Origin: Myoxocephalus aenaeus
Lineage: Eukaryota; Chordata; Actinopteri; Perciformes; Cottidae
Reading direction: 5' to 3'
Length of the DNA: 64,000 nt
Assembly: GCA_038501785.1 (NCBI GenBank)
Contig: JBAMJR010000089.1
Location: 1,550,501-1,614,500, forward strand
In this document: in pieces, positions 35,818-48,403 of the stretch
Layout: the number at the start of each line of letters is the position of its first letter
Numbering within the stretch: the first letter of the stretch is position 1
Notes under the pieces: model-generated
What the model saw: the letters and a program-made list of their open reading frames with translations, nothing else
What the model was told of the DNA's origin: nothing
Databases searched by the model: none
Translations under genes and position numbers: made by a program

Positions 35818-38800
35818 TGCTTTTCTACATGTTTATAGTGAACCACCAATGTAACACATGATGGATCTGTTCAATCTTTACTTGTACATCTTAAAATGAC
35901 AGCATGAACAGTTTCCAGTTCAGTTTTCTGTACTGCCCACATAATACGTGCTGTGTCTTATAAAACATGCCACAATTTCAAACCTCTTACCCCAAACAAT
36001 TGCACTTTGGGTGCTCCATTGTAAGATACAAAACATCAAAAAGAAACCATCTGCTGAAAGTACAATATTATAACTCACTATTTTCCATGGGGACTTCCAC
36101 CATCTAAATGTAGTTCTGTGATAAGTCATATCTTTTGGACACATTCCTCCCCCAAAAAATAATGTTCTTCAGTTAAGGGGTGAAGGCGCACTTAACATTG
36201 TACAAGGTAGCTGGTAAAAATAATTGCGTTAGCCTTTTCTGGTATTTCAGCCAAAACATCAATTACCCATTTCACAAATCCTTGCCTGATGTACTGCAAC
36301 AAGAAAATAAGACACTTAAGTAGTAGCCTTGATAAAGCAATTCTGGTCTACTGTAAAACAGATATACATTTACTCGGTTCTCTTAGATGCATGTTAGCAC
36401 AAGCACATATAACCTGTGAATAGAGGCAGGAAAACGAGAATTGTGTAATGGATTATTGACTACAATTGTCAAGTAATTTGGCCAGCACTGGTAACAGAAG
36501 AGAAAAGTAGGGAGAAAGACAGGAAAACACGAGGGACGGCGTGTTGCCATTCTGCTGTGTATATGTTGATCAAAGATATATGAAGGAAAAATCATGAATA
36601 CAAAAAAAAGTATAAGGGCTGCTTATATTTCATTTTATAAATTACGTTGGACCAGTGGTCTAAAAGTAAACTGAACATATTTCTTCAGTAGACAGAGCAG
36701 CAGACAGTGATGTAACTGTTGCAGATAAATAAATAAAAGAGACCTTTACATTAACAGACGTGAACATTAACTACAGTAATCAAGACTTTCCAAGTGCAAA
36801 GGAAAATGGTGAGTCACAATAGCACGGTGATTGTTTTAACTGGAAAGCATTACTCCACTTTGGCAAGACTTTATAATAAAATGCAAGATAACCAGCGCTT
36901 CACCCGGCTTTATCTTAAATATGGTGCTGGAAGTATCAAAAGCTCAAATTGATAGAATAGATATCCGCACACTTAAATTCACGTAGAGAACACTTTATGT
37001 TTAGCTTTTGGTCTAAAGGACCATCAGGACATACAGTACATGGTTCTGTTGGAATGCCACTTCAACAACACAAAAAGGGGCAGAGCCCACTGTAGACAAA
37101 AAAAAACATATACAATAATGGAGCACCCTATTCTAATAGCATATAATTACATCACATAGTAAATGGGGCTTTAAGAGGGATCAGGCTTGAGCAGTCGTGT
37201 CACAGATTCACAGATCACAAAAACATCTCAAAACAAGAATAGCACAAGGGGCAGTGGAGGGCTATCAGGCAAGTGCCGTCATAAAACATAGATCCCAAAT
37301 TCTATATTAAATATTTTTTGTGTTTAAGTATGGCATCCACTTGTTAACCTCTCAGGACTACACTAGGCACTTTAAAGCTGATGTTCACTGGAGGCGGAGC
37401 CTCTGCCACAAGGGTGTGCAGCGCACAGGTGTTCTGCATGCAGTGATTGGGATGTGATTCGTATGTTTCTACACCAGACATTCCAACTAAACCATGGCTG
37501 CGGTCGAATAGTCCATTTTGGTTAGGAACCTTCCTAACTGAGTGAAATGACCCGGAAGTACCTAAGTTATCGCCATGATAAGTGCCGGTTGAATTGTCCA
37601 AATGCAAAGGAAAGGAGCTTCAATGCTTCCTAACTTAGCTCCTTTAGCATAGGAACTGGACCTTCCTTTGCGAAAGGAAAGGAGATAATGCCGACCCACA
37701 ATTCCTTGCGGCGGCAACATTTAAAGTGACGTGTCATTCGGCCGTTTACGAGAACAGGCGATCATGACCGACAAACGCAGATCATGTAAATAACCGTTGC
37801 TATAACTTGGAAATACTTTCAATAATCTGTCAAACCTGCTGGCAAACTACGAACGTTACGTTGCTGAAAACTGCTGTAAAGTGATCAAACTGATGTATTT
37901 GATATTCTCTCTGGTGTTGAACTGCAGCTTCAGCCCTCATTCTTTTATTTTATTTGACTTCAGTTAAAGAAGCTTTAATGAAAGAGTTAAACTGGACGAG
38001 CTCTTCAGTCTGAGTCATGTTTCTGATTACAGTATCATCTTTTCAACTATTTTGTCACATTACAATAAAACATATCAAGTCAACACGAGTTCTGTGGTGT
38101 TTCATAAACTGTTGTCTGCATATTTTTATAATCAGATTATAATCTGCATATAAACCATAACAACAAAAAGGGAGATGAGAAACACATATGACACATCGTT
38201 TGTGGGATAACGTATTTAATTCAGCATGTTTGAAACTGAACAAAGAGAGTTTAGTAGCGTTGTACTCTATGTGAAAAATACGTTGGTTTCACTTTCATAT
38301 TCCTTCGTTCATTTCTATTCCAACCTCGTTAATAAAGTAAGACTATGAACCGGGTTGTTTATGTCGTTATGACGCAACACTGTAAGAAGACGGACGAAGT
38401 AAGCTGCGCTTTTTGTAGTCCATCTTCAGAACATTGTAGTTTCACCGCTGCCTGCAGATTGACGTCACTAACATGCGCCTGCCGTTGCATCATAACTAAC
38501 GTAGTTTAGTGAAAGTGGAGTCGGATTTGCCAAATACCGCAGTTGTCTTCTCCTAACTCCTCATGAATTGTCTTGTTTCTGAAGACCAGTTATGGAAGTG
38601 GTTTTCTGGTCATGCAAATGGTATCCTCACGACCTATAGCTGCATATTCTTTCACAGCTAACAAAATGCATTCATATCTGTATTTACACTCATATAATCA
38701 TCAAGAGTATTGACATGTGGACAAGTAGATATATAATTGGCAAACACTGTAGTCAACAAATTGTGACAGCCACGATATATTTAAAATATATTGGGCTTTG

Positions 38801-38999
38801 AACCCAAATCTGCGATTTATATGTTGTCCAACTTGCAAAGACAAATGATTCAAATATCTAAACTGCTTTGCATTAGAGAAATGTCACCAAAGGTTAACCA
38901 AGAAATACAAATGACTTGGGCTTTATACATTTTATATGTCTTAAGACAAGTGCACTTTAGAGAAGTGGCCTGATGAGAGGTGTTTCATGTCTATTAACC
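35818..38999. other. Non-coding stretch with an unassigned repeat-like block
   Basis: No gene supported. The block at about 37495-37745 (CTGCGGTCGAATAGTCC, GAACCTTCCTAACTGAGTG, GACCCGGAAGTACC) looks like a dispersed fish repeat, but no matching opposite terminus could be fixed. CCGCAGTTG at about 38539 is a possible partner. Confidence 0.4.
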
Positions 39000-39860
39000 T
39001 TCTGAGCCCCGACCCCCCTAGGGGGGTAGAAGCCCTTCTCAAGTTCTTAGTGAGGTCTGTTCAAGTAGTCGTATAAACCCCAAATGAGTTCTAACACTTT
39101 TTTTCAGAATTTATTTGTGGGAAAAAATTATCTTTAAAAAAATAATAATTGTATAACATATTTTGATCATAGCTATGAACATCTAGCATGGTATTAGCAA
39201 GATTTCCCAAAAATGCCTTTTCGAGCCGGCCCTGAGTTTTTCCAACTTTTTCCAACCCCGCTTTGTAAAGATAATGATCTAAAGAATCGGAATCTGGAAG
39301 AAAAATCACAATAAAACGAAGCCTTGGCCTGTTACCAAGGAGTTTTAGTCAAAAAACTGTGTCGTTCGGTTCAAAAACGGAAAAGTTATAACCTTTATGC
39401 CTAAAATTGCTCGGATTGGGGCATGCTGGGTATTATGCTGGGTATTATTCTTTGCATAAATTACCACTTAAGCCATGTGACGCGTTCGAAGAAACCTCCC
39501 ATGATCACAGAAGCCTACAGAAGCCTGCAGAGTCGAAAATGTCGAAGGAGAGTAGGGGGGAAAAAAAACTATCCGGCTGCATTTGGATCTTGCAGGTATT
39601 AATATACTACCCACAAGGGTCGATCATAATTTGTTAGATTCATACAAGCTCGTAGAGTTACAAAGAGGTGTCTTCTATTGAAATCCGACTTTGTAAAGTG
39701 TACTTATTGCCGATCTAGTGAATGTAATTACATAAACTTAACGGTAAGTTTATTTTTTTTCTTTTCTTCCCACAAGGCTTTACTGTATTTCAGCAATTTG
39801 AATGAAGATAATCAACGTTGTGGTTCCGGAGATACTTTAGTAAACGTCACTTTTTTTAAA
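39000..39860 (+). repeat. Dispersed repeat, member B
   Basis: Collinear with 11790-12440, same orientation: AACCCCAAATGAGTTCTAAC (39077), TATTTTGATCATAGCTATGA (39162), GGGGCATGCTGGGTATTAT (39418), ACAAGCTCGTAGAGTTAC, and GTTGTGGTTCCGGAGATA (39818). It begins near a C6TAG6 palindrome (about 39013). It is longer than member A because of internal extra sequence. Confidence 0.7.
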
Positions 39861-42644
39861 TTTCCTTGTCTGATAATGGGCGCCGCGGGGCTAAAAAGGT
39901 AGGTGCAATTCGTGGTGTCATGTCAAACGTTGATACAAACACAAAGCTCTCAATCTTTCTAGCTTTCAAGCTTTCAATCTTCTGTCCATACGAAAGATTA
40001 AAAGCTTTCCCCATCCATCGATTCAAGCTTTGCTGTGAGAAAATGCATGGAGCAGACCAATTATCTCAAGTGCAATTTTTTTGGGTGAATTATGTGGGGG
40101 GGACGTGTTAGCCAACTGTAACATAAGCCAGCACGCTATCACCAAATGGCATTTGAATGTCATGTCAATTTGTGTTTCATTTAGAGTGCAATAAGAATGC
40201 CTTTCTTGCTTTTTGCATGTAATTTGTGCGCCATGGTTTCTGTATTGACTGCAATGTAAACACATCCACGAGGATTTACACCCAGGAAAAAGGTATTCGA
40301 GATCGGTGTCCAAAAGTGTTGTTACTTATGTTAATGCGTGTAGTTTATTTAGTTAGGTTTTAGGGGGGAAAACTCAGGGTTTCGGCTTAAAATAATTACG
40401 TCAACTAAGTGGTTACATTGCCTCAATCTAACTGTGATAATGTCTCAGTAACTTGGCATTAAGTGACGAAAAGCCAAAAAATAAACGACAAGCGGACATT
40501 AATGTGCCTTCCAATGAAATTTGGTTGGAATAAGCAAACCTTACATGTGAGATGAAGTGAACAGAGACCATAGCAAAAGCTTCCCAGGGAAGACGTTGAA
40601 TAACAATGCAGCTATTCTCTCCTCTCAGACAGTCCTATATCCCATATCTAGAAATGGAGTTGGTTCCGATTCCAGAGTACACTGATTATGAGGTATTTCT
40701 TTTGTGACATTTATTAAATCAGATCATTTCAAAGCAGAATTGGAGCAAGAGAATGATGAAGCAAGCTCAGGCAACATGAGCTGTGAATAGGACAACGGTA
40801 TCAGTCCCGGACTGATGAGTACTTGCAATGGAGTATTTTTGCACGGTTGTATTTGTACATATACTTCAATAAAAGATCTGAGTACTTCTTCCACCACTCC
40901 GCCTGTCTGTATTATAGTGACATCCACAAACACTTTGGGGAATAACCACAGTGGAACAACAAATAAAGGCACAGTTGTAGTGAACTTATTTCCATGTAAT
41001 TCTGCTAATTCCTTTACCTGCTCTGTAACTTTCTTAGATACTTTCTCCTACTAGTAATGTATCGCAACAGCAAATACAATTCAAGGAAACATAATTCCGT
41101 CCAGATTCTTGTCTCCACTGGTGAGAAGCAATTTAGTACTATACACATATCATTTCTGAAAGACGGGTTTGCGCTCAACATCTTTAGCATCATGATGGAA
41201 GCTGTATTCCCTTCTCTTGCGGCAGAGGAACATGTGTACACCAAGAATGTATTCCTCTTTCCTTCTCTCACACACTTTGAAAAAAACAAAATTTGACCAA
41301 GTCTAATTAATAGGCAAAACATATAATAACATTTAATTACATGTCCAAACTCTAATTGCACCACTGTCTATTTTAATAATATTGTGAAATGCTCTCACGC
41401 ATCAGAAAAATCTGAGGTGTGAGCAGACTGATTTGCCAGCAGTTCAGTCATGGCTCAGTCAACGATCACCACCTTTCCTTTGGAATGAAAGAGGCATTAA
41501 TTTGCTTGAGCCGTGTCTCTTTTCAGCATTGCAGAAATGTGAGCAATTTATTCACCCACTGGTGTAATTTGAAAACAATCGGACACATTTCTCACACTAT
41601 GGAGCCTGGACCTGACCTTCTGGAAACAGAAAGTTAGAAAGGTATGTTATTCAAGGTGTCAGAAATATGAGAAGAAAAAAAGAGATCTGCCATAGGAACA
41701 GGAGAACATTTGATTGGTACAACTTGTTGAAATATGATGTAATATTTCAGGCTTTCAACATTCAATTATATTCAAACAATCTGCAGGACTATGTTTTTGT
41801 GCAGTATGAGATACAATAATCCCTTAATTCTTAATACGCACACATCACTCTCACATACATATCAACAAACATTTGCTGGAGTGCTCCATAATACGGCAGC
41901 AATGTCCCTTGGATACCAGGAAAATAGCATGTATTTGCCCAGAAGGGAAAACATGAGAAAAAAAACTCAATCTGGTGGAAAACGGTACGATACAATTTAG
42001 ACATCAGGGCTCTACAGGTATAGCTATGCATGATGGTTTTACTCAGTAATATCTATTATTCGAGTTCTGAGTCATGGGGGTATTCAAGTTTGAGAACCAG
42101 GCCTAAAAGGATGAATCGCATCATGCCTAAAAGCATGAGATATTTCATACAGATGGGAACCTTTCAGTTAGACAAAGAACTGGAAAATATGAACGTCATC
42201 GTGAGGTAAGGAACATTCACCCACTCTCTCTTCTTTGTCACAGTTTTGCGTTCCCGTTTTAATTTAGTTTTGAGAGAGTAGATGTATGGTTTATTAACAC
42301 CTCACTAGCACGTGAATACAGAATGTTCTTTAAGGTTTTGTCAAATTCCCCTGTCAGTACAATACAGTCATGGACTGCAGGTATCCTGAAGGCAAGAAGC
42401 TGAATCATCTCCTCACAACCTCTAGTGGATGAACAAAATACTGGCATCATTAAGTTACTCCAAGTGGTTAGCTGCAAGCTGACAGTATACTGTCATGTTA
42501 TTTCCAGGATATGTAGGTTTTGAACTTCAACTGAGGTCATGCACGACTTTTTTTTCTATTTAATGGTCATTGGTGCTTTCTATAAATGTGTATAGGAGTA
42601 TACATATTTACTCCTATACTTACGCCTATTGTCCACTAAGTCCT
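39861..42644. other. Non-coding stretch, no gene supported
   Basis: Short open frames only. No domain, repeat terminus or splice-consistent exon was recognised. Confidence 0.45.
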
Positions 42645-43260
42645 ACACTGTAAAAAAAAATCCGTGTAATATACGGTAAATTACCGGCAGCTGTGGTTGC
42701 CAGAGCTTTACCGTAAAAAATAAAGTGAAACCGTAAAAGACATTACGGTTTATGTTTTGCAACCGTAAAATTCACAATTGAGAACTGTTTTTTGTTTACG
42801 GTAAATTACTATTAAAAAAAACGGATATATCATAAACCTGTTTACGGTTATTTGCTTTGGAAATAACAGCAATGTTATAAACGCGTTTACGGTCAAAATA
42901 ATAATTTAAAAAGCAGTTATACCGTAAACCTAATTAGTCTCTCAGTGAAAAACACAGTACAACTGTATAATATATTACGGTACTTTATTGAAAAGTTCAA
43001 CTTAACGGTAAATTACCGGCAGCTGTGGTTGCCAGAACTTCACCGTAAAAAATAAGATGACAATGTATAAGACAATACGGCATGTTTTTTTAAAAACAGC
43101 AGTTATACCGTGAACCCAATTACAGTCTCTCAGATAAACACAGTACAACTGTATGAGTTACGGTATTTTATTACAAAGTTCTAAGCAAATTGCCGCAACT
43201 ATGGTTGCCAGAATTCTATTGCAAAAAAATATGGTACAATGTATAACGTATTACAATTGG
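42645..43260. repeat. ACCGTAAA-rich subterminal repeat block
   Basis: Three diverged copies of a unit containing TACCGGCAGCTGTGGTTGCC (from about 42685, 43015 and 43190). They are spaced with AAACACAGTACAACTGTAT units and many TTTACGGT/ACCGTAAA inverted octamers. Typical of the subterminal region of a fish DNA transposon family. Confidence 0.75.
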
Positions 43261-43777
43261 TTGGCATAGATTTTATAGTCAACATCAGGAAATATTAAAT
43301 AAAGCCTATTGTAAATCAAGATACAGACGTCATTGATAAACCTTAAGAAATTAAAATTTTCTGTGAAAAACAGGTTGAACTGAGCCAATAACTTGTACCG
43401 TATACTCACAAAGCATTGTTGAGATCTTGAAGAAACAGCCTGTGAAGGATTACTCGTGAATAAACATGAAAAGATTAGCCACCTGCGCCGAGTTGATCAA
43501 GAGTAACAAGTCGCTGAGTCCAGACTTGACTGAAGAGGGCACCCAACTTGGTATAGAGTCTCACACGGACACAAAGTTCAGGAAGCTGAGCTGCTCGGGA
43601 AGTTCTGCTTGAGGACTTGTATCTTGACCATCAGGTGTTCACTGTGGATTGGGAAGATCCTCTCTGCAGCCAAAAAAACAGAAACAAAGGCAAAGTTAGA
43701 TTGATGCAGTGCTTGAGCATGATGCCTACACTGAAACATTCACTGCCTTCTGGTGTTAAACTGATCTTCACAGATCT

Positions 43778-44534
43778 TCATTCCCCCAAAACTAAAGTGC
43801 AGTCTCAATTACGTTTGTTTTTGACATATTACAAATACGTTTATAATCAACGTACGTTTGTGTTATTGTTTTCATGCTTTCCCGCTTAAGGATATTTTAA
43901 TTTCCAAGCTCTGCGGAGGAAAAGATACTAACAAGGATTCCCTCAGTAGCGGCAAGCGAAGAGGGGCTTTGTGAGGCCGGTTACGGGGCCGGTCTGGAGA
44001 CCGCTTGTTTGGGAATGCAGCCCAAAGTGAGTGGTAAACTCCATCTAGTGCAAGTACAACACTGCAGTCAACTCAACAGACACTCGGATCTCCGTGGTCA
44101 AATCAGCAGACACTGTTAGGAAACACGTTCAAACGAGCAGAAAGAGCCACGTGACACAACATCCGGTTTTCAAAATACTGACTGATATGGATGTGTTCAG
44201 AACATTTCTGAACACATCCAAACATCTTAACTGTACCAATTCAGATATTTTACAAAGTAAAAGTCCTACATCCAAAAAGGTTAACATGTTTATCAGTCAT
44301 TAAATATTCAGAAATTAGAGTTTTGGATGTAGGACTTTTACTTTGTAAAATATCTGAATTGAAAACCGGATGTTGTGTCACGTGGATCTCTCCGCTCGTT
44401 TGAATGCGTTTCCTATGAGCTGCATTCCCAAACAACCCGACTCTGAGAAGACCAGACAATACGTTTCTAGTCAAACGTAAATTGAGGATGCATTTTAGTT
44501 TTGGGGGAACGTAATTTTTTAGGAGACAGGGTTG
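43778..44534. mobile_element. Foldback transposon relative, left end missing
   Basis: The right part ends TTTTTTAGGAGACAGGGTTG like the element at 9723-10886, and the interior shares CATCCGGTTTTCAAAATACT, GTGTTCAGAACATTTC and GCTCTGCGGAG. The left side begins inside the arm (CCCCCAAAACTAAAGTG) without the CAACCCTG terminus. It hosts a small perfect hairpin at 44237-44361. Confidence 0.78.
44237..44361. repeat. Perfect 41-bp inverted repeat
   Basis: The left arm starting CAATTCAGATATTTTACAAA (44237-44277) and the right arm ending TTTGTAAAATATCTGAATTG (44321-44361) match over all 41 bases around a 43-base loop. It replaces the centre of the foldback element when compared with the copy at 9723-10886. 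Probably a tiny nested MITE. Confidence 0.93.
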
Positions 44535-45587
44535 GTTTGAGGATGATCCCTTGAGTGAAATTTGAGTTGTGCTTGCACCTATCATTTGCTACAATGAACT
44601 ATAACACCGCTTACCTTTAATTAGCCTTGACAAGACTGGTGTCTGAGTCATTGGGTCTAGACTGAAGACAGGTGGGACAGAATATCATGCAGATATGGCA
44701 TGATGTTCAGGAAACTGGAACTTTTGGCAGGTGTGTTGTCATAATTTCAGCTTGAAGACCCAAGTCAATCTGGTGTTCGTTGTGGGCTGACATGATCCTC
44801 TCTACAGCCAGAAAAAAGACAAAATAGAAAACATTAACAGTAACAACAATACCAATAATATAACTGTATACAGCACTTACTTAAAAAAAAAAACGTACAA
44901 AATGGTGAAAGAAAAAAAAAAAGAGTAGAATAAAATAAGAAAGAAAAGTATAGTATATCATTACTTTTTTAATAAAGTTGCATTAAAGTATATAACAAAA
45001 TATATATTATGCAATGCCTAGATTTATGCAGTGTTTAGCGGCAACGATACATGCATACACTGTTTGAACATGAAATGACCAGTGGCGGTGCGTCAATAGA
45101 GGGCGCTAGGGCGCCGCCCCTCCTAAAATTTTGCATGAAAAAAAAAAAAGAAAAAAAAAAATAATATATACTGTCAAAAAACATTATATATCAAATAATT
45201 TAAATAAGAAATATACCGTGTTGACGCGCTAAATGTGTGTGGGAGACCGTAAGCCCCTGTCAACAACCACTTAAGTTAAATATAATATATCGCCATTCAT
45301 CATTACTGAGAAAAGCCCCTCCCCTCTCGGGGCGCCGGCCCAATGTGTGTCTATGGAAAGCCATGAAACATTTCACCCTCGTGACGGCAAGGACAGCTTC
45401 TCATTGGCGGATGAAACGTGAATCTTCGGGCGCACGAATCTGCGCCCTAGCCAATGACATCGTTTCTTATTGCAACGTGGTTGGACTATTCGTCCAATCA
45501 GAGACCTTTATCATTCCCTCACACCCCATATAGCTCCCACGTAGCTACGCGAGCAACACAGCTAGCAGAGACTTTGATTATGTTAGT

Positions 45588-45988
45588 ATGGCAACTGAAA
45601 ACTCTGTGGTATCTCTACGCGAAACACCTTTCAATCCACGATCAGATGTTGACAAGAAGAGGCTGAAAGAGTTGGGACCCGAACGACCGGATTTAAATAT
45701 TCAGCAGCAAAGCAGTGAAGCTACATGCACCAAGCTACATGCTAACCGGAGCTGCTAGCTGGAGGCTCCGTGTGCAGTGGCTCTGAGCAGCCGAGGAAGC
45801 GCCGGGCTGTGAAGGAAGATGAGCTTGAAGGATTGCTGCAGAAGTGAGTCAAAATCAGCAGATGCCTGTGTTAGAGTTTAATGTTTTATCTTTCCCACAG
45901 CAGAACACATGTTGGACATTGCTAGATTTGGGTGGATATCATATCAGGCTATAACTTTATCTAAAATACCAATTCAACCCCCAACAAG

Positions 45989-46054
<66 letters not shown>

Positions 46055-46369
46055 ATAGCTACAGCCATCAAGGTGGCTCCTGGCCTTTTGTCTATGTTGC
46101 TGAGCCATCAAGACACACAAAACATAGTTTTTTGTCTTTAGTATGAAGCCTGTTTGTAGTAGATATTTCCCCACAACTTATCTTACTGTCTCTGTCTCTC
46201 TCTATATATTTATCTGTAGGTTTGTGACACCATACTTGGACACACCAGGGAACGCTTTGCCTTCAAAGACCACCTCACCAATGCCACCTTACTGCAGGGC
46301 CCCCAGTTTGAATGCTACGTCAATGTATTCCCTGAAGTTGCTCTGGACACCACATTGAATGTTTCTTAA
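45588..46369 (+). pseudogene. hAT transposase remnant (first and last parts only)
   Basis: The N-terminal part from the ATG at 45588 reads MATENSVVSLRETPFN, then KKRLKELGPERPDLNIQQQ, a start seen in TTF-finger hAT transposases. A stop follows within about 60 codons. The C-terminal part, at about 46222-46369, reads HTRERFAFKDHLTNATLLQ...VALDTTLNVS before TAA. A donor-like GTGAGT at 45845 and an acceptor TATCTGTAG at 46211-46219 may be an original intron. The zinc finger, catalytic core and dimerisation region are missing. Confidence 0.65.
45992..46053. repeat. (GT)n microsatellite inside the hAT copy
   Basis: About 31 GT units between the two transposase remnants. Confidence 0.95.
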
Positions 46370-48403
46370 ACCATTCTGCTCTGAACCTCTCATGCCCAAA
46401 GTTACAGTTTGTTGATAGTTGTTATTGGACAGTGTTGAGCACTGTGTTTTCTTGAAATAAAGCTTTGTTTTTTAGAATATTCTACTCCAAACCTCTTTTC
46501 TTCTCCTTGTGGAGTGCTATTTAAACCGCGCCGCCCAACTGCGCCCCCCCCCCAAAAAAAAGTCACCAGCCGCCACTGGAAATGACCCTAAAGCCTTCTG
46601 TTGTTAAATTAACATACACTGAACTTACCACTATTTATCCTTGACAAAACTTGTATCCGATCATAAAGTTAGACTAGTAGAACAGCAAAGAAGGTGATGA
46701 AGTTCATGTGAAAGTCCATGCTGGTAGTCATAATCACACCTGAAAGAAAGAGTAAAGAATGAGGGGGAGGTAAAAAAAATGAAATCATCTCAAGCATCAC
46801 ATTTTACTCTTTTCAATGCAGAGGTTGTAAATTAAAATGGCTAAATTCACACTCACGTGTCACATGTTGTTATCATAGCGGCCAAGGTTTGATTCCAGGT
46901 GGGCCCTTTGCCGGAGATCATCCCCTCTCACTCCACTGTTTCCTGTCTCTCTCTCTCTCTCTCTCTACTGCTGCTGTCCAATAAAACACAAATGGGGGAA
47001 GAAAAAAATCTCATCTTCAAAAACAAAAAATGCTTGCTTTTGGCATTTAAATGGATTATAATCCCACCGTTTTCCTGGGTGTCATGAAGGCCAGCAAGTT
47101 GTCCTCATCCAAGTCCAAAACCAAGTTGGATTGCAATGTCTGTAATTACATTTTACAAGATACAAGTAAATAGTCTTAATTATCTGTACAAACTGGTCTT
47201 GCATACATTTAAACATTGACTCTGAGGGAGACTCCCGTTTGTGACGTCCTCATCTGACAATGTGGGCATTAAATGAAGACTTTAACATGAACACGTGTTT
47301 GCATCCACTCACTGGACAGCTCACTGGAGATTCTCAGGAGCTGTGTTGTGTCTTAACACCACGTGCACACAACGCGTTCATGTGCAGTCACGTGGACAGC
47401 CGTCCCTACAGGCACGTTAACAGACAGCGGAGATGTTAATGTCATGCCTCTGGTATAAATGAGCCTTAAACCTCAATATCTAACACATGTCTGCTTGCAA
47501 CCCACTTCAAAGCACTTCAATAAAAACGTGTTTATTAGATGAAGTTTGTAGCACGTAACCCCTCGTTGTCTTTACTGTCCTGCCACAGTAATACACCTAG
47601 CCTATAGCTAGCTAAACATTACCATAGCTAACCTTTGATAAAGTAAGCTAACGTGCAACACATAAATCTATAACCTACGTTGCATCGATGGTGTTAAAGA
47701 AAAGTAAGCACTCAACTATTAGATAGCTAAGTTAACTCAATATTGATGTCCAAGGCGACACAGAAAGCCTCAAATTCAAATGTAGCTAACCGCTAGCTAA
47801 CAACGTTAGCTCAATCCCTTACCAGAGAGGAAACTAACACTACCATCACCTGAAAACTTAAGGTGTCACTAACGTCGACCGTTCAAGAAAGCTTTTATTC
47901 CGTGACTAATAAATTATGTTGGTATTCTTACCTCAAGAGGAGATGCCATGTTCCCAGGAGTCCAGCCATGTGGTGTATCACCGGAGGAGAAGAGCCGCGC
48001 AGGGCGTAGAGCTGGCGCTCAAAGTTCACTCCCACATCGTATTTTTTTTATTTTTTATTGCTGTGTTGGTTTAATTACTGACACCTGTGACCTGTCCCTC
48101 TCTCCTTTGATCTCTCTCCCTCTGTGTGTGGCTGTCTGTCTCTCTGTCTGACTGTCTTCAGATCTTTGGTCAAGGCCAGAGTCTGGATTGATTTTAGATT
48201 TTTTTAAGAGTATGAACAGCATGTTCATACTATTTTTATTTTTAAAAAAAACTCTTTATTCAGAAATGGTGCTATAAGTATGCAATATATTGTGTGTCTG
48301 GGGACAATCTATGAAGTAAATGTGCTTTGTCCTGATATGCTGATTGTTAAATAAAGTTTTTTTTTTTAATAAAAATAAATTAAAAATCTTTCTGACTGTC
48401 TGT

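Larger units (their letters stand above)
45080..46578 (+). mobile_element. Internally deleted hAT transposon with CAGTGGCGG ends
   Basis: Ends CAGTGGCGGTGCGTCA (45080) and AGCCGCCACTG (ending 46578), with perfect 8-bp duplication GAAATGAC (45072-45079, 46579-46586). It carries remains of a transposase gene in + orientation (45588-46369) and a poly(A) signal AATAAA at 46456. 1.5 kb in all; an autonomous copy would need about 2 kb more coding sequence. Confidence 0.92.
43430..47990 (-). other. Candidate minus-strand spliced transcription unit
   Basis: Five segments with good splice signals in order on the minus strand. Exon 1 ends at 47932 (MASPLE, donor GTAAGA). Exon 2 is 47068-47139 (TTACAG acceptor, 24 codons TLQSNLVLDLDEDNLLAFM..., donor GTGGGA). 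Exon 3 is 46629-46739 (CTTTCAG / GTAAGT) and brings a stop. Exon 4 is 44615-44801 (CTGTAG / GTAAGC). Exon 5 starts at 43663 (CTGCAG). The frame from the second ATG of exon 1 gives only 31 residues, so the unit may be non-coding or decayed. Exons 4 and 5 are related (both open AGAGGATC and share ACACC.GAT and TTCCTGAAC). No known family recognised. Inference from splice consensus only. Confidence 0.35.
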
